Assembly (NCBI GenBank): GCA_017893485.1
Contig: CM030361.1
Location: 140,696,461-140,760,460 of the forward strand
Direction of reading: 5' to 3'
DNA length: 64,000 bases
DNA from: Hemerocallis citrina
Lineage: Eukaryota > Streptophyta > Magnoliopsida > Asparagales > Asphodelaceae
Of this stretch, positions 45,958-56,377 are shown in pieces. The notes beneath the pieces are model-generated. The model did not search any database. It was not told the DNA's origin and saw nothing but the letters and a program-made list of their open reading frames with translations. Position 1 is the stretch's first letter, and every line of letters begins with the position of its first letter. A program made the position numbers and the translations under genes.

Positions 45958-46319
45958 GGTAATGATTAACTTTATCTTTAAGGAAACATGTTTTTTATTG
46001 ATATCTGAGTATATTGTTGGACATATATAAAGCATATATCTGTTTATTGTGCCAGTCGGTCATGAGAAACAAAGTTTGAAATTGGTACATCCATATTTCT
46101 TGATGTCCGGTACTACCATGTTACTACCATTACCATACCAATATTTCGGTAGTACCGAACTCGGTAATACCAAAATTTTGGCACAGTAATGGTAGAGAAA
46201 TTTGTGTACCAAGTATTCCGGTACGGTAGACGGTAGAGTAATTTTTGTACGGTACGGTACAATATACCACCCCTAATAGAGAGTGATCCTTTTGTTTTTA
46301 TTTGACACATAATCATCAC

Positions 46320-46493
46320 CAGGGCCGGCCCTGAGTTCTTGGGGCCCGAGATGAAAGACCCAAATAATTATTTTTGGGCCCCTAATAACAATATTAATTT
46401 TTTACATCCAAAATATGTGTCTATATTTATAAGAAAAATACAAACTTAGGATTCATCAGGGCTCACCGGTCTCAAGGTGGGGGGTCAGCCCTG
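46320..46493. mobile_element. Small hAT MITE
   Basis: 174 bp, CAGGGCCGGCCCTGAG...GGGGTCAGCCCTG, with a perfect 8-bp duplication ATCATCAC (46312-46319 and 46494-46501). CAGGGCCGGCCCTG termini are typical of Ac-like plant hAT elements. Confidence 0.9.
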
Positions 46494-46942
46494 ATCATCA
46501 CTTATTATTTATTTAAGTTATTGGTGCTTACTCTCTCATTCTGTATAAAAAGCACTTGGTAGCCCATAGAGCTCTTAAGGTCACCCACACTCTTTCTCAC
46601 TATGATTTAGGGTGCATTTGGAGCGAGTTTAAAAAACACTTTTCGGTTTTTAAAATAAAAGCATAGGGTAATTTTGTTTGGATATAAATTTTTCGAAAAC
46701 TCATTTTAAAATTTCATACTCAAAACCTATGTTTAAAATGAGTTTTTTGAAAACTGAAAAAACATGTTTTCTGAGATAAGTTTTTTTCATTTCCCAACCA
46801 ACATACTGTATTTGTATATGTATATGTATATATGTATACATTATGTACATGTACAGTATGTATGTGTATATTTTGTATACAGTATGTATGTATATATATG
46901 TATATATTATTATTATTATTATTATTATTATTACTACTAGTA

Positions 46943-47694
46943 TTTTTCACGTGCGATGCACGTTTCGATAAGAGTGAGTGAGAGAATTTTTCACGTGCAA
47001 TATACGTGGTCAGAAATAATTTTGGAGTTGGACTTGCGTTGCACGTAATTGAGAAAAATATTTTGAAGAAAAAGTTACGATTGTACGTGCAATGCACATG
47101 TTCATAAGTATGATTGGAGTTGTACGTGCAACATATGTGTTTGTTGGGTATTAAAAAAATATTTAAAAATTATTTTGCACGTGTGTTGCACATTTAAATA
47201 GGTGAAATCTTTGTTTGTTTGTTTGTTTCTTTTTGTTGTAATTAATGGGAGAGTTGGAGTTGCACGTGCAATGCACGGATTTGTATGTTGACAAATTACA
47301 ACTCCAACTCTCCCATTATATATAGAGATTTTTCACATGCGATGCACGTTTCGATAAGAGTTTGAGAATTTTTCACGTGCAATATACGTGTTAAGAAATA
47401 GTTTTGGAGTTGGACGTGCGTTGCACGTAATTGAGAAAAAATATTTTGAAGAAAAAGCTACGATTGTACATGCAATGCACATAAGTAGAATTGGAGTTGT
47501 ATGTGCAACATATGTGTTTGTTGGGAATTAAAAAAATATTGAAAAATTATTTTGCACATGTGTTGCACATTTAAATAGGTGGAATTTTGTTTGTTTTTAT
47601 TGTAATTAATGGGAGAGTTGGAGTTGCATGTGCAAGGCATGAATTTGTATTTTGACAAATTACAACTCCAACTCTCCCATTATATATAGAGAAG

Positions 47695-47695
<1 letters not shown>
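46943..47695. repeat. Tandem duplication of a 386-bp unit rich in CACGTGC..TGCACGTG
   Basis: The anchor TTCAC(G/A)TGCGATGCACGTTTCG occurs at 46946 and 47332. Each unit contains five to six quasi-palindromic words of the CACGTGCAATGCACGT type, and ends with GGGAGAGTTGGAGTTG followed by its inverted copy CAACTCCAACTCTCCC. It is inserted in the Harbinger-like element next to (ATT)n. Confidence 0.85.
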
Positions 47696-47766
<71 letters not shown>

Positions 47767-47808
47767 CTTATTATATATATAATTATTATATTTATTATTA
47801 TATAATAT

Positions 47809-47839
<31 letters not shown>

Positions 47840-47920
47840 TATTATTACTATTATATATTATTATATATATTATTATAATATATTGTTATATATATAATTA
47901 TAATTTATTATTATTAAAAT

Positions 47921-47964
<44 letters not shown>

Positions 47965-48226
47965 TGTTATTATTATTATATAATATATTATTATATATAT
48001 TTTATTACTATTATTATTATTATTACATATTACTATATATTATTATTTATTATATATTATTATATAATATATTATTACATATATATTATAATAATAATAA
48101 TTATTATTATTATTGTTCTTATTCTTATTCTCATTATTATTTTATATATATGCTATTATTATAATATATTATTATTTCATATATACTAGTTTATATATAC
48201 TATTATTATAATATATTATTATTATA

Positions 48227-48257
<31 letters not shown>

Positions 48258-48270
48258 TTCTATTATATAT
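47690..48270. repeat. (ATT)n / AT-rich microsatellite block
   Basis: A run of about 23 TTA units at 47695-47762, then interspersed ATT, ATAT and (AAT)n (47926-47964) to about 48270, followed by (GTAT)n near 48336-48360. The poly-Tyr frames are by-products. Confidence 0.9.
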
Positions 48271-48691
48271 TATTATATATTTGTATATTATTAAATATGT
48301 TTATTATAATAAACTATTTTATATTATTATATATCAGTATGTATGTATGTATGTATGTATATGCATACAACATGTATGTATTAGAGTATATATACTGTAT
48401 ATACATACAACCAAAACTATACATATATTATATATAATAGAATACAATATAGAGTATTTATGTATATACATATATACATAAATACGGATTATATATATAT
48501 ACATACATACTGTATACAATTTACCAAATGCCTTTTATAATTTAATTTTGAAAAAAACTATTTTATGAAAAAAGTTTATCAAACAATACTATGTTTTCGA
48601 AAATCACAAAAAAAACAACTTTATAATTTTTTTTCTTTCAAAAACTATGTTTAAAATAAATTTTCAAATCAGCGAACCAAACACAGGCTTA

Positions 48692-48899
48692 GTGTTTTAG
48701 TATAAACTTGTGGTCGTCATGATTTGTAGTTAATGTTGTCTAATATATGTTTACTAGATTTGCCCCGTGGGCACGTGCCTACGACACGTCTTCAGAATGA
48801 TACAGCATATGAAAAGTCTTGTAAACAGTAAATCAATAATTATGTAGCTTAAGTTTGAACAGTATGACAATAATTAGTTGTAAATAAAAATCCATGTTT

Positions 48900-48977
<78 letters not shown>

Positions 48978-49105
48978 TTATATATTTATCGAGATCGAGA
49001 GAGAGAGTTAAATAAATAAAAGAGTTGTTGGGGAATTAGAATTCGAGATCGAGAGAGAGAGTTAAATAAATAAAAGAGTTGTTGGGGAATTAGAATTTGA
49101 GTTTT

Positions 49106-49106
<1 letters not shown>
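48692..49106. repeat. (AT)n run and a 58-bp direct duplication
   Basis: (TA)n at about 48902-48985, then two copies of a ~58-bp unit (GAGATCGAGAGAGAGAG, then AAATAAATAAAAGAG, then TTGTTGGGGAATTAG) at about 48988-49097 lead straight into the G tract. 48692-48900 shows no recognised feature. Confidence 0.85.

Positions 49107-49140
<34 letters not shown>
49107..49140 (+). repeat. Homopolymer of 34 G
   Basis: An uninterrupted G34 run between GTTTTC and CGGCT. A tract of this length is unusual in plant DNA; it may be real or a consensus artefact. Confidence 0.95.
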
Positions 49141-49318
49141 CGGCTATATCAAAGCCTTTGATTTGATTTTGGAGAGATTGAAGGAGAGCCATTTGATAGC
49201 TTTCTTTATGTTTTATTATATAGATATTATTTGCCTTAGAGTAGGACAGCGGTATATTATTTTTCAGGTAAACCATGCTTTGGTCTAATGCAACACCAAT
49301 GTACATGTCATTTTTAAT
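49141..49318. other. Spacer without recognisable feature
   Basis: No domain recognised. It ends with the left copy of the retroposon duplication (49319-49328). Confidence 0.4.
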
Positions 49319-49328
49319 TCCCTGTAAA

Positions 49329-49557
49329 ATTAAACCCTTAACCATAAAACTTGTTGTTTTGTTCTATATGTCTCTTTCTGGTAGTTGTTTTTGATATTTT
49401 CTATCCTTCTAGCTGGTGGCTTTTTGCGTATGAAGCTTTATGCTTCATTTTGCTCCAGAATGGACTTATGAATCTTGTCTGTATGAAATTTTTTGGTTTT
49501 CAATGATAATTGGCTAGAATCTCTTAGGATTCTATTCTTTGTTCAAAAAAAAAAAAA
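49329..49557 (+). mobile_element. Short A-tailed retroposon
   Basis: 229 bp ending in A13 (49545-49557), flanked by the 10-bp duplication TCCCTGTAAA (49319-49328 and 49558-49567). The body resembles an mRNA or LINE 3' end without coding sequence. It is either a severely 5'-truncated LINE or a processed transcript fragment inserted by LINE machinery. Confidence 0.7.
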
Positions 49558-49567
49558 TCCCTGTAAA

Positions 49568-50198
49568 CTTATGCACGCATGCCTCCATATATACTTTCAT
49601 GACCAACTGCTCCATTCGATAGGAAGTTCCATACACTTTGTACCAGAGTTATTTAATTGGATTCTACATAGTCACAAATTCAGGCATTTGGGACTGTTGG
49701 GAATAATTCGATAAGATTTAATATTCGTAATTCGGCAAAAATTAGGTAAATTTGTAAAAAACAAAATTGCAAAAGTTTGGGACAAAAGAAATACAAAATT
49801 TAATGCGTCTTAGTAGTTAGTACTGATCACCTAAATAAAAATATATTTAAATCCATAAAAAATGAAACTTACTATTCGTTTAATTCACAAAACATTCGTT
49901 TAAAATGTAATTTTTGTGAATAATTTGTGAACTGCGTGAATTAAACGCGAACCTGCGATTAAATCACAAATTTGTTTGGCTGATGAGTTCTTCGTGAATT
50001 ATACGCAAACTTTGTTACCGTGCTTAGTAAAAGATTGCACATTCGCACATTTGTTCACTTTTCACAATTTATACTGCTTGTTTGACTAACCTGTACTAGC
50101 TAAAAAGAAACCTTAATATTGTATGGCACACGACATCGAGATAAAAAGGCTGAGCTCCAAGCTTACCTGCGTCAGGCACATGGCCTACCCGCAAAGCC
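49568..50198. other. Spacer without recognisable feature
   Basis: AT-rich. Repeated 'TTCGTGAATTA/AATTCACAAA' words near 49860-50000 suggest a decayed repeat. No gene is seen. Confidence 0.4.
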
Positions 50199-50673
50199 AG
50201 TGGCGTAGCCAGGATTTCCATCTAGGGGGCGCGACACTTACTATTAAAAAAATTTATAACAAACACATTTGCAAGCCTCAAAATATCATATATTACTATC
50301 AAATGTCACAAACTATTACAATCACTAAATCGCATTTTTCGTTAGCAATAAAATCCTTCGAGATTTCATATTCTGAAAATAATGAATGATATCTTCATTG
50401 TCAATGGCATCCAATACATCTCTTTCAATATATGCAACCAAACAATCATTCATCATCTCATCTCCCAATCGATTTCGTAATGAAGTCTTGATGATTTTCA
50501 TTGCAGAAAATACTCTCTCTACTGTTGTGGTTGCAACGGATAATAGCAATACCAACTTCAAGAGCAAATATACCAACGGGATGGGGGTGGCCTAGGTGGG
50601 GGGGCTCTTGGCTTCTTGAAGCAGCTTGTTCTTGAGAGTTTTTAAAAAACTTGAATAGTGTAGTATTTTTCAT
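50199..50673 (-). pseudogene. Internally deleted hAT transposase
   Basis: The left end CAGTGGCGTAGCCAGG (50200) is a typical terminal inverted repeat of plant hAT elements with DUF4371-type transposases. On the minus strand 50325-50560 reads LLLSVATTTVERVFSAMKII, KTSLRNRLGDEMMNDCLVAY and IERDVLDAID, the hAT C-terminal dimerisation domain. Just upstream, 50580-50673 gives an N-terminus, MKNTTLFKFFKNSQEQAAS. The DDE catalytic core between them is missing, so it is a dimerisation-capable remnant at most. The opposite terminus was not found. Confidence 0.8.
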
Positions 50674-50913
50674 CTGAAATTATATCCAATTCCAACAAAT
50701 CAATATCCCTAAAAGGCTACTAATAGGGAATGTGAACTATTTGAACTCAGGAATGTGAACTATTTGAACTCTGATATAATAACCGAGGAGACTATTTGTT
50801 GGGTCAAGTACTCAAGGTCACATAAAATGAATAGATAAATTTATATCATCATATAAAAGAGAATTAGTTAGTCATTTTATCTCCTCCTGAAATAGGCGGC
50901 CGATCAAAACACT
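50674..50913. other. Spacer between the hAT remnant and the Tat-like LTR
   Basis: A 26-bp direct duplication (GGAATGTGAACTATTTGAAC, 50728-50775) is the only structure seen. Confidence 0.5.
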
Positions 50914-51510
50914 TGTTGCAGCTGAATTTGGTGTGAGGGCAAACAGATAGTATTTGTGGATTCTTAGGAAAACTGAATAACAACCTGTATACCTGTACCG
51001 TCGGAGCTTGACGCTAACTCCCACCGTATACCTGCAAAAAGTGTGACACACCGGGGTTGTTCCCGGTGACGCACCCTCCGATGCTCAAGTCAGTAATCAT
51101 GGATGATTAAGAAAGAGCGCAAAAACTGGAGAAAGATTGATTATCTCTCAATGGAGATGGATGGGGGGTATTTATAGGCGACGCTGGGATCAGATTAGGA
51201 ATGTAATCCTCCTGTGGTTAGATAAGGAATGTAATCCCTAATCCCCAGTGAAGGGATAGATATGAATCAGGGCCGTTGATTAGGATTTAATCAGAAACCC
51301 TAATTCTATCCCTTCTGGACCGGGTTCGCTGCGGGTTGAAACCCGCACCCAGTTGAGGTGGATCCGTTTGCGGGTAAGTGGGTCTTCGGGGAAGATAACC
51401 AGTACCCACTTCAGACCCGTTGGTAGGTGAAATTATAGTTTTACCCTTGAGCATCAAGATTCGTGCCCAATTTGGACGGTTCCGATTTAACCCCATTTTT
51501 AGCCATATCA
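50914..51510 (-). repeat. 3' LTR of the second Tat-like element
   Basis: 597 bp. On the minus strand it starts TGATATGGC and ends CAGCTGCAACA. The TATA box CTATAAATAC (51167-51177) and the downstream block CGGAGGGTGCGTCACCGGGA correspond in order and spacing to those of the LTRs at 2044 and 12105. Confidence 0.78.
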
Positions 51511-51530
51511 CGAGCCCCCCACTCCTAAAG
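51511..51530 (-). promoter_or_regulatory. Polypurine tract
   Basis: AGGAGTGGGGGGCTCG directly before TGATATGG on the minus strand, matching AGGAGTGGGAGGCTTG before TGATGTGG in the element at 2044-12721. Confidence 0.8.
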
Positions 51531-51949
51531 ACTGAGTTTGATCAGCCTTTGAGGAGTAGTTTAGCTGTTTTAATGGCTAGTGGAGTTGTATCGGAGTCCA
51601 AATGGAGGGTTTTGAATCTCGAAGGGGGTAGTGAGGTGATTTTTCAAGCTGTAAGCTGTTCTTAAGCTTTTCTGGATATCCGGCAGTTTTTATCTATTTT
51701 TTCGGATTATTTCTTTAATTTTGCGATGTGTTAACCAGTCGTTCGGGGGCCTTAACAACACTTTCTAGGCAATAATTGTTCATTCGGGGGTTCAAAAATA
51801 TTCCCCCGAATTTATAATTATCTTCTAGAATTTCTAGTTAATTTTTCTGAATTTTTAGTAATTTTTTCGCAATTTTTAAATAAATAAAACGATTAAAATA
51901 AATAAAAACTAATTTTTAATACCGATTTATGGCGTGGCGCAATCTGGGC

Positions 51950-54365
51950 CCTTGATCAGCGCAGAGCGCGATTTTCTAGGCGATCAGACGATCCGCACTC
52001 CTCGGCAGATAGTTTCTTCATATACGAGGGTCGGTTCCTCGTCCCCTCGGCACGGCTGCTCGGCGCCTAGCTCGGAATCAGCTGAACTACGTGGCGTGAT
52101 CCTGAGCGTCCATTTCAGCGCGGATCCCCAAAAAATGCTATCTTGTCGTTTAGTGGACGTGGCAAGATCTGAGCCGTCCATCATGACGAGCGCGCTTTTT
52201 GACAAGATCCAATGGCTGAGGAGGGTCGGCGGATTTTTTCTCCATATACAAGGGTCGATTCCTCATCCCCTCGGCTCGGCAGGTCGATGCCTAGTTCGGA
52301 ATCAGCCGAGCTACGTGGCGTGATCCTGTGCGTCCATCTCAGCGCGGATCCCTAAAAATCTCTATCTTGTCGTTGAGTGGACGTGGCAAGATCTGAGCCG
52401 TCCATCATGACGAGCGCGCTTTTTTGACAAGATCCAACAGCTGAGGAGGGTCGGCGGATTTTTTCTCCACATACGAGGGTCGGTTCCTCGTCCCCTCGGC
52501 TCGGCAGATCGATGCCGTTAGACGAGGTATGGAGTGAAATGTTTTGAAGAGTCTTGGCTTTGAAGCGTCGCCACCCTCCGGCTTAGTAGCTCAGCTGCTT
52601 AGCCAAGCTATTCGGTAGCTCGGCTAGGCAGACCGGTGGCAGGCAGCTCGAAAGGTACATGTGGTCAGATCTGGAGCGTCCATCATTGCGTGAATCACGA
52701 GGGCTGGGTTCAGATCACGAGAAAACGTTATTTTGTCGTTTTGTGAGCGTGGCGCAATCTGAACCGTCCATCGTGTCTTGACACGAATTTTGGAGAGATC
52801 CAACGGTGATTTGTCCTCGGAAGGATTTTTCTCCATATATGAGGGTCGGTTCCTCGTCCCCTCGGTTCGGAGGCTCGGTGCCTTTAGCCGAGGTATGGAG
52901 TTAGACATTTTGGAAGCATCTTGGATATGAAGCGTCGTCGCCCTTCAGCTCGGCAGCTCGACTGCTTAGCCAGGCTGTTCAGTAGCTCGGCTAGGCAGAC
53001 TGGTGGCAGGAAGCTCGGAAGGTACACTTGGTCAGATCTGGAGCTTCCATCATTGCGTGAATCACGAGGGCTGGGTTCAGATCACGAGAAAACATTATTT
53101 TGTCATTTTGTGAGTGTGGCGCAATCTGAACCGTCCATCGTGTCTTGACACGAATTTTGGAGAGATTCGACGACGATTTGTCCTCGGAAGGATTTTTCTC
53201 CATATACGAGGGTCGGTTCCTCGTCCCCTCGGCTCGGAAGCTTGGGGCCGATAGCCGAGGCATGGAGTTGGACGTTTTGGAAGCATCCTGGATTTGAAGC
53301 TTCGTCGCCCTTCGGCTCGGCAGCTCGGCTGCTTAGCCAAGCTGTTCGGTAGCTTGGCTAGGCAGACCGGTGGCAGGCAGCTCGGAAGGTACACGTGGTC
53401 AGATCTGGAGCGTCCATCATTGCGTGAATCACGAGGGCTGGGTTCAGATCACGAGAAAACGTTATTTTGTCGTTTTGTGAGCGTGGCGCAATCTGAACCG
53501 TCCATCGTGTCTTGACACGAATTTTGGAGAGATCCGACGGCGATTTGTCCTCGGAAGGATTTTTCTCCATATACGAGGGACGGTTCCTCGTCCCCTCGGC
53601 TCGGAAGCTTGGGGCCAATAGCCGAGGCATGGAGTTGGACGTTTTGGAAGCATCCTGGATTTGAAGCGTCGTCGCCCTTCGGCTCGGTAGCTCGGCTGCT
53701 TAGCCAAGCTGTTGGTAGCTTGGCTAGGCAGACTGGTGGCAGGCAGCTCGGAAGGTACACGTGGTCAGATCTGGAGCGTCCATCATTGCGTGAATCACGA
53801 GGGCTGGGTTCAGATCACGAGAAAATGTTATTTTGTCGTTTTGTGAGCGTGGCGCAATCTGAACTGTCCATCGTGTCTTGACACGAATTTTGGAGAGATC
53901 CGACGGCGATTTGTCCTCGGAAGGATTTTTCTCCATATACGAGGGTCGGTTCCTCATCCCCTCGGCTCGGAAGCTTGGGGCCGACAGCCGAGGCATGGAG
54001 TTGGACGTTTTGGATGCATCCTGGATTTGAAGCATCATCGCCCTTCGGCTCGGCAGCTCGGCTGCTTAGCCAGGCTGTTCAGTAGCTTGGCTAGGTAGAC
54101 CGGTGGCAGGCAGCTCGGAAGGTACATGTGGTCAGATCTGGAGCATCCATCATTGCGTGAATCACGAGGGCTGGGTTCAGATCACGAGAAAATATTATTT
54201 TGTCATTTTGTGAGCGTGGCGCAATCTGAACCGTCCATCGTGTCGTGACACGAATTTTGGAGAGATCCGACGGCGATTTGTCCTCGGAAGGATTTTTCTT
54301 CATATACGAGGGTCGGTTCCTCGTCCCCTCGGCTCGGAAGCCTGGTGCTGAAGCAGACTCAGTAG
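51950..54365. repeat. Tandem array of ~225-bp and 367-bp units
   Basis: Two units of about 225 bp (phrase GTGATCCTG(A/T)GCGTCCAT at about 52096 and 52320) pass into about 4.6 copies of a 367-bp unit (GTGGTCAGATCTGGAGC at 52661, 53028, 53395, 53761 and 54128; spacing 366-367). Both unit types share TTCTCCATATACGAGGGTCGG and CTCGTCCCCTCGGCTCGG, so the longer unit is an extended version. Copies are very similar, pointing to recent amplification. Repeated minus-strand frames (MPRLSAPSFRAEGTRNRPSY and so on) are by-products. Confidence 0.92.
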
Positions 54366-54545
54366 CTCGGTCGCTTAACCAGATTGTTCGGTAGGTCGGC
54401 TAGGCAAACCGGTGGTCGAGTCGTGGACTTGAGCGCTTTGTGGAGTCTTTGTTGTGAAACCGAAACGTCGCAACTCTTCGCTTTGGCGCTTTGGCTTCTT
54501 AGTGGGCTTTTTAGATTCCCAAGGAGGCCCAACATCATACTGGGG

Positions 54546-54552
54546 TTATAAG
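54546..54552 (+). promoter_or_regulatory. TATA-like box of the antisense gene block
   Basis: TTATAAG in GGGGTTATAAGCTC, followed 30-90 bp downstream by CT-rich leader sequence (CTCTCTGCGCTCTCTGC) and, 210 bp on, by the ATG of the first ORF. It points opposite to pol. Confidence 0.5.
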
Positions 54553-54761
54553 CTCTCACTCCCCCACCCCCAAGTTCATTTCACTTTTTACTCCAAACTT
54601 TTACTTTCACTCTCTGCGCTCTCTGCTAGCGGCAATTTTTGCTCCAAGGCGGTGACGTTAGCTGTCGCGTGGGCCAGGCAATTTCCGGCGAGCTTATTAC
54701 GACCGTGAACGTCACTTCAAGGGTACATCACTTCAAGGTCAGTCAACTTGTTTTTATAGAG

Positions 54762-55682
54762 ATGTCAAGGGTGAACTCGGGGAGTAAGGCCTCGTCCTCG
54801 GGCGATAGTGGTGCCGAGGAGAGGAGGCAGACGGAGATCCGAAGGAAGGGGAAGCAAGTAGTCGAGCCGTCTGTGGCCGAGGTGAGGAAGGAGAAGAAGA
54901 AGAGGAGGGTAGTGGCCCAATCTCCTGTGGTCGAGGTGATTGTGGAGAATCCGAGGCAAGCCCCTGAGACGGGCCGATACCCTTGTGTACTGTTCGGGCA
55001 CGCTGGGGTTAGGCAGTACGAGGGTGACCTCATGAAGAAGGCGATCATCGGCCAGTCGGAAGTTTACGAAGAGAACAACCCGGTTCTGACTACCGAGGTG
55101 GATGAAATTGGATCGGTGCTATCCGAGAGGGACCTATTCCGGATCAGAAAGGGGTTCGCTATCCCTCCGTAGTACAAGCTAATTCTCCCCGACCCTGGGA
55201 TGCGAGCGAACTCCAAGCTGTTGTCGTCGGATATGTGCATGTTCGACTACGACTCTCTGAACACCGGACTGCGGTTTCCCCTGCACCCCTTCATTCGTCT
55301 GGTCCTCGGGTGGTACTGCCTTGTGCCGACCCAATTCATGCCGAACACATGGCATCATGTGAACGCCTTCCTGCTCCAGTGCCGCAATGCCGAGGTCGAG
55401 CCGGACCTGACGGTCTTCCGAAGCATGTATCGGATAAACCGGATGCACAAGACCGAGCATCGATACTACCTGGTGCTGAGGAAGGGTGTTCAGATTATAG
55501 AAAACCCGGACTCGATCAAAGGCTGGAAGGAAAAGTTCTTCATATTGAGGGAGCCATCGATGCTGCAAGTTCCGAGCCGATGGAAAGTAGAGGTGCCCAA
55601 GTTTGCGAGGGCCGACCCAGAACTGACTGCGGCCGAGCAGGAAGTGGCGAGGAAGATCGTAGCCCTCCCGATGTTGAGTTAG
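54762..55682 (+). pseudogene. Antisense extra ORF, 'putative gypsy-type transposon' domain
   Basis: From ATG 54762: a Ser/Glu/Lys-rich N-terminus (MSRVNSGSKASSSGDSG, RKEKKKRR), then SVLSERDLFRIRKGFAIPP, a TAG at 55170 and, in frame, YKLILPDPGMRANSKLL, GLRFPLHPFIRLVLGWYCLV, PNTWHHVNAFLLQCRN, GWKEKFFILREP. The motif LRFPLHPFIRxVLxxY...P.....PN.W is that of the plant Transposase_28 family ('putative gypsy type transposon'), found in extra ORFs of Tat-like elements. The role is unknown; no catalytic site is visible. A second in-frame TAG (55680) precedes REMTEEVLYGSGLSPIDPS. An earlier start at 54639 is possible. Confidence 0.75.
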
Positions 55683-55821
55683 AGGGAGATGACCGAGGAG
55701 GTGCTGTACGGGTCAGGCCTTAGTCCGATCGACCCGAGTACGCTCCTGACATCTCGTATTATTTTTTTTTAAGTCTTTAGCTCATTTTGCTAACTCTTAA
55801 TTTGCTTGCTGTCCGATGCAG

Positions 55822-56291
55822 AGGCGCCGAAGATGGATTTTTTGGCCATGATGAACGAGGGGGGTAAGGTCGCCGATGGAAGGAAGAGGAAGAGGCCGAG
55901 CACAACTGCTTTGTCAGGCTGGCCCACCAAGGTTGCTTCGACCACCACTCCGCCTCCCCCGGTCGCTGAGGCACCCTCGTCGATGGTGGTTGTTGCCGAA
56001 GGGCCCTCGGCTCCTGTCGCCTCTTCCCCGGTCGGTGAGGCCTTCAACGTCTCGGCGGCGTTGTTGCTTGAGGCTCCGCCGCTGACTGCTCCAGCCGAGG
56101 TGATCTTGACCGAGCAGCACAAGAAACTGTTCGTTCCGAACTGGCGAGTCAAGAATCATGATGGATTCCTCGGAAACTCACAGATGTCGATGCAGGCCGT
56201 CAAACACTTGGCGACCCCGAAGGATCGAGCCGCGCTGCAGGCGGGGACGGTTGGCGACGACACTTATAAGGTCGCCCGGTCGCTTGTATCG
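55822..56291 (+). pseudogene. Antisense block, second exon
   Basis: It begins after TTTGCTTGCTGTCCGATGCAG (acceptor 55820-55821) with MDFLAMMNEGGKVADGRKRK, passes an Ala/Pro/Val-rich low-complexity stretch and reads TEQHKKLFVPNWRVKNHDGF, MQAVKHLATPKDRAALQAG, DDTYKVARSLVS. It ends at TCG|GTAAGT (56292). 'PxWxxxxxxxF...V.H...P.DR' is usual after the Transposase_28 region. The frame is open, but the precise exon structure is inferred. Confidence 0.55.
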
Positions 56292-56377
56292 GTAAGTCGC
56301 GTTACCTTTTTTATAGAATTTCTTTAAGTCTGCCGTTCGGCTCTTACCTTGTTATCACCATCGTTTTGTTTTGGTAG

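Larger units (their letters stand above)
40092..46275 (+). mobile_element. 6.2-kb hAT-type element carrying host gene fragments
   Basis: Ends are TAGGGGTGTCA and TACCACCCCTA, flanked by a perfect 8-bp duplication ATAGAGAG (40084-40091 and 46276-46283), the hAT signature. Subterminal regions at both ends are dense in GGTACGGTA/TACCGTACC motifs in inverted order (40115-40265 and 46105-46265). No transposase is seen. Between them lie pieces of genes in plus orientation, a nested MITE (40344-40657) and a solo gypsy LTR (42021-44957). Without these later guests the element would be about 2.9 kb. It resembles Pack-type elements that pick up host sequence. It would need hAT transposase from elsewhere. 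Confidence 0.85.
46610..48688. mobile_element. Harbinger-like MITE stuffed with microsatellite
   Basis: Ends are GGGTGCATTTGG and (reversed) GCCTGTGTTTGG, flanked by TTA (46607-46609 and 48689-48691). Both arms (about 46610-46800 and 48525-48688) are rich in TTTTGAAAA-type words in inverted order. The 1.7 kb between them is (AT/ATT)n sequence and a 386-bp tandem duplication, so the original MITE was probably about 350 bp and has been expanded or invaded. TIR similarity is imperfect. Confidence 0.65.

Noticed and set aside
47652..48519. Poly-Tyr/Ile frames
   Set aside because: Translations of (ATT)n and (AT)n microsatellites.
52624..54303. Series of 70-104-codon frames repeated on the minus strand
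   Set aside because: Products of the 367-bp tandem array; identical frames recur at the repeat period.
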